Positions 35,022 to 42,712 of a stretch of 52,845 nucleotides of DNA are shown one piece after another. The notes beneath the pieces were generated by a model. It made no database searches. It worked only from the letters and a program-made list of their open reading frames with translations, and had not been told where the DNA came from. The position numbers and the translations under genes are program-made. This stretch comes from an uncultured Geobacter sp. (GTDB lineage Bacteria; Desulfobacterota; Desulfuromonadia; Geobacterales; Geobacteraceae), in assembly GCA_903925075.1 (NCBI GenBank), contig CAIYDQ010000177.1, forward strand, positions 1 to 52,845. The letters are read 5' to 3'. Every line of letters starts with the position of its first letter. Within the stretch, counting starts at the first letter, position 1.

Positions 35022-35411
35022 TCAGCAACCGCAGCCGCAGTTGTGGCAGACCTTGCGGTTTTCGTCGTCGGGGGGAACGGTCTCCGGGGCGAAGGCGATC
35101 CGGTTCACCGCGCGCCTGATGTCCTCCTGCGGGTCGAGGTGCGGGCTTTTCCCGATCACGTGCCCCACGCAGACGTTGCTGATCCCGTCGCAGGGCGAGG
35201 CGATGCGCACCGTATTCAGCAGGTCGGCGTAGCTCTTCACTTCGATCACCCGCGCCGCGTCGTCCAGGCGCTCGAGAGCGATGCCGAAGCGGCCCAGTTC
35301 ACCGGCGAGTTCCGCGAAGAACTGCTCGAAGCCCTCCCCGGAGAGCGCTTTTTCCCACTCGGGCCTGCTCAGCTCCCGCCCGTAGCAGGTCAGGCGCATC
35401 GCTTTTCCCAT
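35022..35411 (-). CDS. Conserved hypothetical protein with CxxCGCGC tail
   Basis: 129 residues, family not recognised. The body (about 1-115) is mixed alpha/beta, with DAARVIEVKSYADLLN and NVCVGHVIGKSPHLDP in the middle. The last eight residues, CHNCGCGC, give four cysteines that could bind a metal or an iron-sulfur cluster. The start at 35411 follows GAGGAGCAAGCGA; an ATG four codons on is an alternative. It shares a strand with the CheY-like gene upstream, 25 bases away, so they may be co-transcribed. Function unknown. Confidence 0.7.
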   Translation of the reverse strand: MGKAMRLTCYGRELSRPEWEKALSGEGFEQFFAELAGELGRFGIALERLDDAARVIEVKSYADLLNTVRIASPCDGISNVCVGHVIGKSPHLDPQEDIRRAVNRIAFAPETVPPDDENRKVCHNCGCGC

Positions 35412-35436
35412 TCGCTTGCTCCTCTTGATTTATCGC

Positions 35437-35823
35437 CTAGCCGGCGGCGGCCTTTCGCTGCATGGAGCTGAAGATCATGTCCAGCACCGCCTTTTGCTTG
35501 GCCTCGTACTTGTTGAGGACGGCCAGGCAGGTCCCCATCGGGAACTTCTCGTGCAGGTAATCGGAGTCCCTGCCGGACAGGATCACGATCCTGTTTTTGT
35601 CCATGCCGATCGAGACCGCGTAGCTGAAGATCTTGGTGCCGTCCAGAATCGGCATCTCCAGATCCACCAGCAACAGGTCGAACCTTTCGCCTCTGAGCAG
35701 GGCCACCGCCTTTAAGGGGTCGGTGCAGACCTGCACGTTCAATAACGGATAGAGCGACTGGATCTTCTCCTGCAGCGCCTGCAGAAATACCGCATCGTCG
35801 TCTACGATCAGGATTTTTCCCAT
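35437..35823 (-). CDS. Single-domain response regulator (CheY-like)
   Basis: 128 residues forming one receiver domain. The acidic pocket is ILIVDDD at the start, the acceptor Asp is in LLLVDLEMPILDG, the conserved Ser is in VILSGRD, and a Lys (LNKYEAKQ) is near the usual position. There is no output domain. It starts 12 bases after the Mla-type ATPase gene ends, so the two are probably in one transcript. The partner kinase is not in the immediate neighbourhood. Confidence 0.88.
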   Translation of the reverse strand: MGKILIVDDDAVFLQALQEKIQSLYPLLNVQVCTDPLKAVALLRGERFDLLLVDLEMPILDGTKIFSYAVSIGMDKNRIVILSGRDSDYLHEKFPMGTCLAVLNKYEAKQKAVLDMIFSSMQRKAAAG

Positions 35824-35835
35824 CTATACCTCAAT

Positions 35836-36687
35836 CTACTCTCCCCTTATCCCTTTGGTCGTCGTGTAGATGAAGCCGCGCACGATCGGGTTCTGGCTGC
35901 GCTTGATCTCGCGCGGCGTGCCGATCTCCACGATGCTGCCGCCGTGCATCATGGCGATGCGGTCGGAGATGTAAAGCGCGAAATTGAGGTCGTGGGTGAC
36001 GATGACCGTGGTGTTTTTGGTGGTCTCTTTCAGCTTCAGGATGGTGTTGGCCAGCTCGTCGGTGGTGACCGGATCCAGTTCCGCGGTCGGCTCGTCGTAG
36101 AGAATCAGGTCCGGGTTCATGGCCAGCGAGCGCGCGATGGCCACCCGCTTCTTCATGCCTCCGGAGAGCTCCGAGGTGCGCAGATCCTCCTTGCCGACCA
36201 GCCCCACCATGGCCAGCTTTTCCTTGATGATCTCCCTGACCCGCTGCTCCTTGCAGACCCTTTTTTCCCTGAGCCAAAGGCCGACGTTCTCGCCGACGGT
36301 GAGCGAATTGAAGAGCGCGGAGGACTGAAAGACCATGGAGTAGCGGTAGTCGCGCGCGGGACCGTTGCCGGCGGGTCCGAAGATGGGGACCTCGTCGATG
36401 TAGATCTCGCCGCTGTCCGGGCTCTCCAGCTTGACGATGTGCTTCAAAAGCACGCTCTTGCCGGTGCCCGAGGGTCCGATGATGCAGAAGGTCTCCCCCG
36501 GCAGGATCTCCAGGTTGACGTCCTTCAGCACATGGCTGTCGCCGAAATACTTGTTGAGCCGCTCGATGCGGATGCCCACGCCCCTGGTGTCGCGCAGATC
36601 CACCGGGAGATTGCCGTTGTCCGGATGAAAGAAGGAGCCGGACAGGCCATGTTTCAATTTTTCAAACACGAGGGTTCCCTTAGCCAT
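35836..36687 (-). CDS. MlaF-type ABC transporter ATP-binding protein
   Basis: About 283 residues from MAKGTLVFEKLKHG; the frame extends to 36762, and neither start has a clear ribosome-binding site. It has Walker A GPSGTGKS, a Q-loop (MVFQSSALFNSLT), signature LSGGMKKRVAIARS and Walker B LILYDEPTAEL with H-loop THDLNF. The Phe-Asn-Ser-Leu-Thr context and the family's C-terminal end (IVRGFIYTTTKG) match the MlaF/Mkl group, which moves phospholipids between the outer and inner membranes. No MlaE permease or MlaD gene is adjacent, so its partners must be elsewhere. An unusual N-terminal extension of about 45 residues precedes the ABC fold. Confidence 0.85.
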   Translation of the reverse strand: MAKGTLVFEKLKHGLSGSFFHPDNGNLPVDLRDTRGVGIRIERLNKYFGDSHVLKDVNLEILPGETFCIIGPSGTGKSVLLKHIVKLESPDSGEIYIDEVPIFGPAGNGPARDYRYSMVFQSSALFNSLTVGENVGLWLREKRVCKEQRVREIIKEKLAMVGLVGKEDLRTSELSGGMKKRVAIARSLAMNPDLILYDEPTAELDPVTTDELANTILKLKETTKNTTVIVTHDLNFALYISDRIAMMHGGSIVEIGTPREIKRSQNPIVRGFIYTTTKGIRGE

Positions 36688-36813
36688 AAAGTTTTTACCG
36701 TTAGCGCCGATGGCCGGTTCTGCCGGTTCCGGCAAGAAAGGGCACGACATGATAGCAGACAACTGCGGCCACTGGCAAGCGGAGAATGTTTGCGATCATT
36801 AACATAACCTGCG

Positions 36814-37248
36814 CTAGAAAAGATAGGGCGAGCGGTTGTTAAAGTGACGCCTGTTGGCGAAGACGTAGAGATTCAAAAGCATGAGGAGCAGGGCGGCGAC
36901 CATGACGTTCAGGCGCAGTTCCCCCTCGGGAATCGGAGCTTCGGCAAGGCTCGCGTACTGGGCGGGAGACAACAGCGCCAGGTTCACCAGGGCGTTGCCG
37001 ACGTCCAGCAGGTTGTAGGCGATCAGCAGCCAGAGGGTCAGGCGTTGCCGTTTCAGTATGCCGATGATGAAGTACAAGGAGATCATGCTGTCGCCGAAAA
37101 CGAAACAGTCGGCGGCCCCTCCCGTATAGCAGCTCCCCATGAAGGGAAAGGGATAACCGTAGTTGGAGACGGCCAGGAGCAAGGAGAACAGGTAGACGGC
37201 GGCGATCGCCAACAGCGCCAAAGGCGGGCGCGCGCTCTCAGCCGACAT
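36814..37248 (-). CDS. Hypothetical four-helix membrane protein
   Basis: About 144 residues from MSAESARPPL. I choose the ATG at 37248 after GGGAGAGGGCC; an in-frame ATG at 37272 is possible. Four hydrophobic helices are visible, at about 9-26, 40-60, 64-85 and 108-128. The loop after the first helix has GSCYTGGAADCF with two Cys that may form a disulphide. Family not recognised. It lies between the MlaF-like ATPase and a CoA-binding protein on the same strand. Confidence 0.6.
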   Translation of the reverse strand: MSAESARPPLALLAIAAVYLFSLLLAVSNYGYPFPFMGSCYTGGAADCFVFGDSMISLYFIIGILKRQRLTLWLLIAYNLLDVGNALVNLALLSPAQYASLAEAPIPEGELRLNVMVAALLLMLLNLYVFANRRHFNNRSPYLF

Positions 37249-37296
37249 GGCCCTCTCCCTTGACGGCGGCAAACGGAGCTCCCGCGACCACCTGCA

Positions 37297-37701
37297 TCAA
37301 CGCCGCGCCAACTTGTAATGTTCCTTCAACAGGCAGCGATCCATCACCACCGCCAGGCCGGCCTCCTCGGCCCTGGCCGCGGCGGCCTCGTGCACCACCC
37401 CCTCCTGCATCCAGACCACCTTGGCCCCCTTGGCGATCGCCTGCTCCACGATCTCCGGCAGGAATTCGGAGCGGCGAAAGACGTCGACGATCTCCACTTC
37501 TCCGGGCACGTCCAACAGGGTCGGATAGCACTTCTCGCCCAGCACCTCCTTAAGGACCGGGTTTACCGGGACGATCCGGTAGCCCGCCTTCTGCAGGTAG
37601 GACGCCACCTCATGGCTGGCTTTGCCGGCGTCGGCCGACAGTCCCACCACGGCGATGGTCTTGTAGCTTGTCAATATTTTCTCGATATTCTGATTTACCA
37701 T
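37297..37701 (-). CDS. CoA-binding domain protein (YccU-like)
   Basis: 134 residues with the Rossmann CoA-binding fold seen in succinyl-CoA synthetase alpha: TIAVVGLSADAGKASHEVASYL at the start (glycine-rich loop) and later VWMQEGVVHEAA. The family contains small stand-alone proteins such as YccU, without catalytic residues of the ligase. It probably binds CoA or acyl-CoA and may regulate something. The function is not known. A hypothetical membrane protein follows. Confidence 0.88.
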   Translation of the reverse strand: MVNQNIEKILTSYKTIAVVGLSADAGKASHEVASYLQKAGYRIVPVNPVLKEVLGEKCYPTLLDVPGEVEIVDVFRRSEFLPEIVEQAIAKGAKVVWMQEGVVHEAAAARAEEAGLAVVMDRCLLKEHYKLARR

Positions 37702-37731
37702 GATGCCTCCCGTTACGGCAGTGCGCCCCTG

Positions 37732-37827
37732 TCACCTCTTCCGCATGCCGCTTAGCGCCACGAAAAAGAAGATAACGACCATTACCCCCGCGATGAAGAT
37801 CCAATCCGCCGTAGTGAACTCGGCCAT
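37732..37827 (-). CDS. 31-residue membrane microprotein
   Basis: A short frame from the ATG at 37827 (MAEFTTADWIFIAG) to a stop at 37732. GGAGAGGCGG precedes the ATG at proper spacing. One hydrophobic helix covers about residues 10-26, and the C-terminal tail is basic (MRKR), as expected of a single-pass protein with its C-terminus in the cytoplasm. It starts 9 bases after the stop of the upstream TPR gene and ends 30 bases before the CoA-binding gene, so it fits between them in one transcript. I do not recognise the family. Confidence 0.55.
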   Translation of the reverse strand: MAEFTTADWIFIAGVMVVIFFFVALSGMRKR

Positions 37828-37836
37828 CCGCCTCTC

Positions 37837-38826
37837 CTATCCTTCAAGTTTTTCCAGGGCGCTTTTCGCCTCGGCGAAGTCCGGATTGATCCTGAGCGCT
37901 TGGCGCAGATAGCTGCGCGCGTCGCCCGCTCCTCCCATGTCCAGGCAGCAAAGGGCGAGCAGGTACGGTACCTCGGGGAGCGGGAACTCGTCGGCGAAAT
38001 GCCCATCGGCCATGACGTCGGCGAGTATGGCGGCAGCCTCGTGGTAGTCCCCCTCGTCCCTCAGGGAGAGGGCGCCGGCGATGGCCTCCAGGTAGTCCAC
38101 GGCGGGCACCCGCGGCAGTTCCCCCTTCTCGATCTTGCCAAGCCTGGCGTTCAGTTCGGCCGCCGCCGGCGCGGCCACTTGGGGGAGCAACTGCCGCCAG
38201 AGCGAGGCCGCCTTGTCGTACTTGCCGAGCAGAAAGCAGACCTCCGCCAGGGTCGAGAGAGCCCGGGGTTGATCCGACGAGAGCTGCAGCGCGTGGTCGA
38301 GATAGGCTTCCGCCTGGTAAAGCGTCTGGGTGGAGAGGTGCAGCGCCGAGAAGCGGCACCCCTTCTCCAAAAGCGTCGCTCCTATCTCCAGAGGGAAATG
38401 GGGATCCTCCGGTTCCATGAGCGCGAAGATCCGCAGCAGTTTCACCCGCCGGTCGAGGTAGGGAACCTCCACGTCCTTCTCCCCGAGCATGATCGCGTGG
38501 CTGGCCAGTTCCGAGACGTAGTGCGGGTAGCCAAGTTTAAGCAGCTCGGCGTAGCGCTCGCAGTGCAGGCACCCCGGATCGGTGCGCAGCGCCTGGTAGA
38601 TGCCGCGCCCCAGCGCGTCGTAGCTCGGGAGATCGCCTTGCAGCGCCTGGTAATCGGCCTCCAGAAGCGGCGCCGGCTCCGGGCCAATGGCGAGCGAGAC
38701 CTTGCCGTCCAGTCCGCTGACCAGCGCGCCCTCGGGCGGGGCATAGTAGACGATGCCGGCAATGGGCGTGGTTTCGGCGCCTGCTCCGGCCGGGCCGCCC
38801 GCGGCTAACTTATTATCATCCCTCAT
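37837..38826 (-). CDS. Tetratricopeptide repeat protein
   Basis: 329 residues. Several TPR-like helix pairs are seen from about residue 165 on, for example EAYLDHALQLSSDQPRALST, AEVCFLLGKYDKAASLW and ARSYLRQALRINPDFAEAKS. The first 80 residues (IVYYAPPEGALVSG...) are not TPR and are of unknown type. No signal peptide or membrane helix is seen, so it is probably cytoplasmic and acts as a scaffold. It is upstream of the microprotein and the CoA-binding gene on the same strand. Confidence 0.8.
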   Translation of the reverse strand: MRDDNKLAAGGPAGAGAETTPIAGIVYYAPPEGALVSGLDGKVSLAIGPEPAPLLEADYQALQGDLPSYDALGRGIYQALRTDPGCLHCERYAELLKLGYPHYVSELASHAIMLGEKDVEVPYLDRRVKLLRIFALMEPEDPHFPLEIGATLLEKGCRFSALHLSTQTLYQAEAYLDHALQLSSDQPRALSTLAEVCFLLGKYDKAASLWRQLLPQVAAPAAAELNARLGKIEKGELPRVPAVDYLEAIAGALSLRDEGDYHEAAAILADVMADGHFADEFPLPEVPYLLALCCLDMGGAGDARSYLRQALRINPDFAEAKSALEKLEG

Positions 38827-38860
38827 CTAAAACCCTCGCAACTATTTCAACACCTATTTC

Positions 38861-38953
38861 CGTAGGTCGCGTTGAGGTACGAAACGCGACGTCGCAACGG
38901 CGCCACGGTGGCAATCTCGCGGTTCACGATGCAGCCGCTCAACGCGACCTACC
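38861..38953. repeat. Palindromic intergenic element with 15-bp inverted ends
   Basis: Ends GTAGGTCGCGTTGAG (38862-38876) and CTCAACGCGACCTAC (38938-38952) frame a 61-base GC-rich centre. It has the size and build of a REP or small MITE-like element. No transposase is near. Confidence 0.55.
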
Positions 38954-38994
38954 GATATGCAAGTTGCTAGCAGACGTGGTGAATCGTTACAAGT

Positions 38995-39028
38995 CCTCAT
39001 CCCTCATCCCTCATCCCTCATCCCTCAG
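38995..39028. repeat. 7-bp tandem repeat (CCCTCAT), about 5 copies
   Basis: A partial unit at 38995, three exact copies of CCCTCAT from 39001, then CCCTCAG. The stop codon of the deacetylase-like gene (39011-39013) lies inside the second full copy. Confidence 0.75.
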
Positions 39029-40153
39029 CAGAATCGGAAACACCTGCGCGCGCAGGTAGGCGATCGACTTCTCCACCGCATCCAAAGCGGCGTTGCGTTC
39101 GTCCTCCGCGGCCCAGTGCATGGCGTCCAAAAGCATGCGGTGCGGAAAGCCGAGATCGGCGATCAGCTTGCTGAAGGGCGCGGGAAGCCGGGGGGAAAGT
39201 TCCTGGTCGTTCATCACCGCCCACGCTATGGTCCAGGCCCGGGCCACGTTCATCATGTCGTAACCGCCACCCCCCACGGCGACCCAGGGGATCTGCAGCG
39301 CCCGCAGCTTTCTCAGCACATAGGCGTAACCGTGGGTGGTCACCTCCAGGTTGGTGAGCGGGTCGGTCCTGAAGGTGTCCGCGCCCAACTGGGTGAAGAG
39401 CACGTCGGGATCGAAGGCCGCCAGCAGCGGGAAGGCCACCTCGTCGAAAGCTTTCATGAAAAGGGCGTCGTCGGTATGGGCCAGAAACGGGAGGTTCACC
39501 GAGTACCCCTTGCCCGCCCCCTCTCCGATTTCGGATTCGAAGCCGGTCCCCGGGAAGAAGTAGACGCCGCTTTCGTGCAGCGAAATGGTGAGCACCCGGT
39601 CCGTGTGGTAAAAGGCGTTCTGCACGCCGTCGCCGTGGTGGGCGTCGATGTCCAGATAGGCCACCCGCTTCCCCTTGGCCAGCAGGTGGTTGATGGCCAC
39701 CGTCGCGTCGTTCAGATAGGAGAAGCCCGAGGCGCGGCCGTGCTGGGCGTGGTGCCACCCCCCCAGCGGGTTGAAGGCGACGGCGAACCCCTCTTCGCTG
39801 ACCAGCCGGGCCGCCTCCAGCGTGCCGGAGACTCCCAGGCAGGCCCAGTCGTAAACACCGGGGAAAACCGGGTTCTCCAGGTCCCCCAGCCCGTAGCGGA
39901 AGTCCGCCCGCGGCTCGCCGGCGGCGCTGAATTCACGCAACCGGTCCAGGTAGTCGGCGCTGTGGGCGCCAAGCAGCTCCTCCCGGGTCACCTCCCGCGG
40001 GTGGCGCAACTCCATGGCGGGGAGATCCAAAAGTCCGTAGGCCTCCATCAGCTCCCGGGCCAGCCGATAGCGCTGCACCTTGAACGGATGATGATCGCCG
40101 TAACAATAGCCTCCCAGGTCGGCGCAGGCGATAAGTGCGGTCTTGCGAAGCAA
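39011..40153 (-). CDS. AcuC-like histone deacetylase family protein
   Basis: About 380 residues. The open frame runs to 40210; I place the start at a TTG (40153) after GGGGGG, but this is uncertain. The zinc-hydrolase motifs are seen: GGWHHAQHGRASGF (tandem His), DIDAHHGDGVQNAFY (metal-binding Asp/His), FTQLGADTFRTDP and the late VGGGGYD. The early HHPFKVQRYRLARELMEAY aligns with AcuC. These enzymes remove acetyl groups from lysines or small amines; in bacteria AcuC controls acetyl-CoA synthetase. Its last codons and stop fall in a 7-bp tandem repeat, so its end may vary. Confidence 0.9.
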   Translation of the reverse strand: MLRKTALIACADLGGYCYGDHHPFKVQRYRLARELMEAYGLLDLPAMELRHPREVTREELLGAHSADYLDRLREFSAAGEPRADFRYGLGDLENPVFPGVYDWACLGVSGTLEAARLVSEEGFAVAFNPLGGWHHAQHGRASGFSYLNDATVAINHLLAKGKRVAYLDIDAHHGDGVQNAFYHTDRVLTISLHESGVYFFPGTGFESEIGEGAGKGYSVNLPFLAHTDDALFMKAFDEVAFPLLAAFDPDVLFTQLGADTFRTDPLTNLEVTTHGYAYVLRKLRALQIPWVAVGGGGYDMMNVARAWTIAWAVMNDQELSPRLPAPFSKLIADLGFPHRMLLDAMHWAAEDERNAALDAVEKSIAYLRAQVFPILLRDEG

Positions 40154-40322
40154 AGATACCCCCCGGCGGTTTAGCCGCTTGAATTTACCCCGTGACGTCC
40201 GGCAGGTCAACCACTAATCCTGCTCACTCATTAAGCAGCGGTGCATCTTTTTTAGGCAACAATCGACCGCCTGACATACTCCGTTACGGTGCCCGGCCTG
40301 CGATTACGGCGGGTTACCCGCT

Positions 40323-40338
40323 TGGCAAAGAGATTGCT
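40323..40338 (+). promoter_or_regulatory. Sigma-54-type promoter of the ammonium transporter
   Basis: TGGCAA-AGAGA-TTGCT, with GG and GC correctly spaced, 54 bases upstream of the amt start codon. This suggests nitrogen control through NtrC and sigma-54. No GTCTCA arrays are present here. Confidence 0.8.
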
Positions 40339-40392
40339 TAAACTTGACGCCTGCCCAACGACGGGAAGCAATTTACCAACGGAGGTAATTAA

Positions 40393-41613
40393 ATGAACGG
40401 GATGTCAACGACGACACCACTTGGCAACAGCAGCGACGTACTTTTCCTCATGCTCGGCGCGGTCATGGTCTTTGCCATGCACGCAGGCTTTGCCTTCCTC
40501 GAAGTCGGCTCCGTCCGCAAGAAAAACCAGGTTAACGCCTTCGTCAAGATCCTGACCGACTGGTCGGTGTCCACCGTCGTCTACTTCCTGATCGGCTTCC
40601 CCATAGCCTACGGCATCAGCTTCCTGAAGCCGGTGAAGCAGCTCCTGGGGGACAACCAGGGGTACGACATCACCCATTTCTTCTTCCTGCTCTGCTTCGC
40701 CGCCTGCATCCCCGCCATCATCTCCGGCGGCATCGCGGAGCGCGCCAAGTTCTGGCCGCAGGTGACGGCGGGAGCGCTCTTCGCGGCCTTCACCTACCCG
40801 GCCTTCGAATCGCTGATCTGGGGAAAGAACTCGTCGCTTTTGCAGGATTTCTTCAAGCGCGCCGGCGGCGCCGAATTCCACGACTACGCAGGCTCCGTGG
40901 TGGTGCACTCCATCGGCGGCTGGCTGGCGCTCCCCGCGGTCATCATCCTCGGCCCGCGCCTCGGGCGCTACCTGAAGGGGAAATCGCACCCGATCCCGAT
41001 CAGCAACATCCCCTTTCTCGCCCTGGGCTCCTGGATCCTGGCCATCGGCTGGTTCGGCTTCAACGTGATGAGCGCGGGACACCTTGAGAAGATCACGGGG
41101 ATCGTCGCCGTCAATTCCCTGATGGCCATGGTCGGGGGCGTGCTCGCCGCGCTGGTGGCGAGCAAGAACGACCCGGGCTTCGTGCACAACGGCGCTTTGG
41201 CCGGCCTGATCGCGGTCTGCGCCGGTTCCGACGTCATGCACCCGCTGGCGGCCTTCGTGACCGGCGCCATCGCCTCGGTCATCTTCGTCTACGGCTTCCA
41301 TATCGAGCAGGAGAAGCTGAGAATCGACGACGTGCTGGGCGTCTGGCCGCTGCACGGCGTGATCGGCTCCTGGGGCGGCATTGCCTGCGGCATCTTCGGC
41401 CAGGAGGCTCTCGGCGGGCTGGGCGGCGTGACCCTCGCCTCCCAATTCATGGGGAGCGCCGCCGCCATCGTCTTCGCCCTGGTAAACGGTTTCCTGGTCT
41501 ACGGCATCCTCTCCAAGACCGTCGGCATCAGGTTGGACGCCGAGCAGGAATTCGCGGGCGCCGACCTCTCCATACACAGCATCGGCGCCTATCCGGAGGA
41601 TCACATCCGCTAG
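40393..41613 (+). CDS. amt: Ammonium transporter (Amt family)
   Basis: 406 residues with 11 or so membrane helices, as in AmtB-type channels. The pore histidine twin is seen: SVVVHSIGGWLAL (first His) and GVWPLHGVIGSWGG (second His). The Phe-gate and other conserved blocks (GSWILAIGWFGFNVMSAG) are present. A perfect GGAGGTAATTAA site precedes the ATG. A sigma-54-like promoter lies upstream and a strong terminator downstream, so it is transcribed alone. A glnK gene, usual next to amtB, is absent here. Confidence 0.96.
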   Translation: MNGMSTTTPLGNSSDVLFLMLGAVMVFAMHAGFAFLEVGSVRKKNQVNAFVKILTDWSVSTVVYFLIGFPIAYGISFLKPVKQLLGDNQGYDITHFFFLLCFAACIPAIISGGIAERAKFWPQVTAGALFAAFTYPAFESLIWGKNSSLLQDFFKRAGGAEFHDYAGSVVVHSIGGWLALPAVIILGPRLGRYLKGKSHPIPISNIPFLALGSWILAIGWFGFNVMSAGHLEKITGIVAVNSLMAMVGGVLAALVASKNDPGFVHNGALAGLIAVCAGSDVMHPLAAFVTGAIASVIFVYGFHIEQEKLRIDDVLGVWPLHGVIGSWGGIACGIFGQEALGGLGGVTLASQFMGSAAAIVFALVNGFLVYGILSKTVGIRLDAEQEFAGADLSIHSIGAYPEDHIR

Positions 41614-41646
41614 CCGTCGGCGTCCTGCCTACAGCAAAAACTTCAG

Positions 41647-41672
41647 AAAGGCCCGTTTCCGGGCCTTTTTTT
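41647..41672 (+). terminator. Intrinsic terminator of amt
   Basis: 9-base arms AAAGGCCCG / CGGGCCTTT with a 4-base loop, followed by TTTT, 33 bases after the stop. Confidence 0.9.
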
Positions 41673-41676
41673 ATTT

Positions 41677-41704
41677 TTGATATTTCCCGGGAAGTCGGTA
41701 TCAT
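41677..41704 (+). promoter_or_regulatory. Sigma-70 promoter of the MshEN-receiver gene
   Basis: TTGATA followed after 16 bases by TATCAT, about 49 bases before the start codon. Confidence 0.45.
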
Positions 41705-41752
41705 CTGTTGGATAGTTAACGCAAGCCAATCAAGGCAGAGGCCGATCACATC

Positions 41753-42604
41753 ATGAAAATACCGCTAGGTAAGATTCTGGTAGATTCCGGCATCATCACG
41801 CCAAAGACCCTGGAACGCGCCCTGACCCGGCAGCAGGGAACCGGCAAAAGGCTAGGGGCGGTGCTCGACGAGATGGGGGTGATCACCCAGGAAGAGCTGA
41901 TCGAGGCACTGGCGAAACAAGCGGGATGCGAAACGGTCAAGGGAATCGCCTCCGGCGATTTCGCCGCCGAACTGCTCGACCTGATCCCGGAAGAGATCGC
42001 CGCGAGCAGGCTGGTTTTCCCGCTCAAGCGGCAGGATCAGATGTTGGCCTTGGCCGTAGCCGATCCCTTTGACGCCGAGACCATGGATTATTTGGAGAAG
42101 CGAACCTCCCTGACCATCGTGCCGGTGGTGGCCACACGGGCCGACATCTTGAACGCAGTGCAGCGGCACTATCGACGAAACGACGTTGTCGGCAACAAGA
42201 CCCTGAAGATTTTAGTGGTGGACGACTCCAACGAGGTCACCTGCGAAATAGCCGAAGCCCTCAGGATAGAGGGCTATGAAGTGCAAACCGCCAACGACGG
42301 CGTCGACGGCTTGACCATAGCCTTTTCGGGCAGACCCGACCTGATACTTTGCGGCGCGTCCATGCCCAGGATGGATGGTTATGCGCTGATGCGCGCCATC
42401 AAGGCCAACCCCGCCACAGCCGGGACGCCGATGATCCTGCTCACCTCGAAGACCTCGCCGGAGGAAAAACACCGGGCGCTGAAATCCGGATTTCACGACT
42501 TCATCGCCAAGCCGATGATGACCATTCGCGTGGTGTCGCGCGTGAAGCATGCCTTTGAGCTCATGCAACAGGTTAGACAACAGGAGATAGTCCCGGCCTC
42601 CTGA
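41753..42604 (+). CDS. MshEN domain fused to a receiver without phospho-acceptor Asp
   Basis: 283 residues. The N-terminal domain (1-~135) is the MshEN/T2SSE-N fold, with the two 24-residue c-di-GMP-binding motifs in tandem: PLGKILVDSGIITPKTL... (ending in TRQQ) and RLGAVLDEMGVITQEEL... (ending in AKQ). The C-terminal receiver (about 150-270) begins ILVVDDSNE but has LILCGASMPRMDG where an Asp is needed, so Gly replaces the phospho-acceptor. The later Thr (LLTSKTS) and Lys (FIAKP) are kept. It is probably a c-di-GMP-sensing adaptor that signals by binding rather than phosphorylation. It is single and preceded by its own promoter. Confidence 0.85.
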   Translation: MKIPLGKILVDSGIITPKTLERALTRQQGTGKRLGAVLDEMGVITQEELIEALAKQAGCETVKGIASGDFAAELLDLIPEEIAASRLVFPLKRQDQMLALAVADPFDAETMDYLEKRTSLTIVPVVATRADILNAVQRHYRRNDVVGNKTLKILVVDDSNEVTCEIAEALRIEGYEVQTANDGVDGLTIAFSGRPDLILCGASMPRMDGYALMRAIKANPATAGTPMILLTSKTSPEEKHRALKSGFHDFIAKPMMTIRVVSRVKHAFELMQQVRQQEIVPAS

Positions 42605-42680
42605 AAGCGAGTCGGGACCTCTCTGACTTCTCCGACTTCTCCGGCTCCTTCTCTCTCCCCTTCCCTCGCCTCGTTGGCTT

Positions 42681-42708
42681 TTCGCCCTTCGCCCTTCGCC
42701 CTTAGCCC
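42681..42708. repeat. 7-bp tandem repeat (TTCGCCC)
   Basis: Three exact copies of TTCGCCC and a variant TTAGCCC, just beyond the aminotransferase stop. A less regular GACTTCTCC repeat lies before it. Confidence 0.7.
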
Positions 42709-42712
42709 GCCT

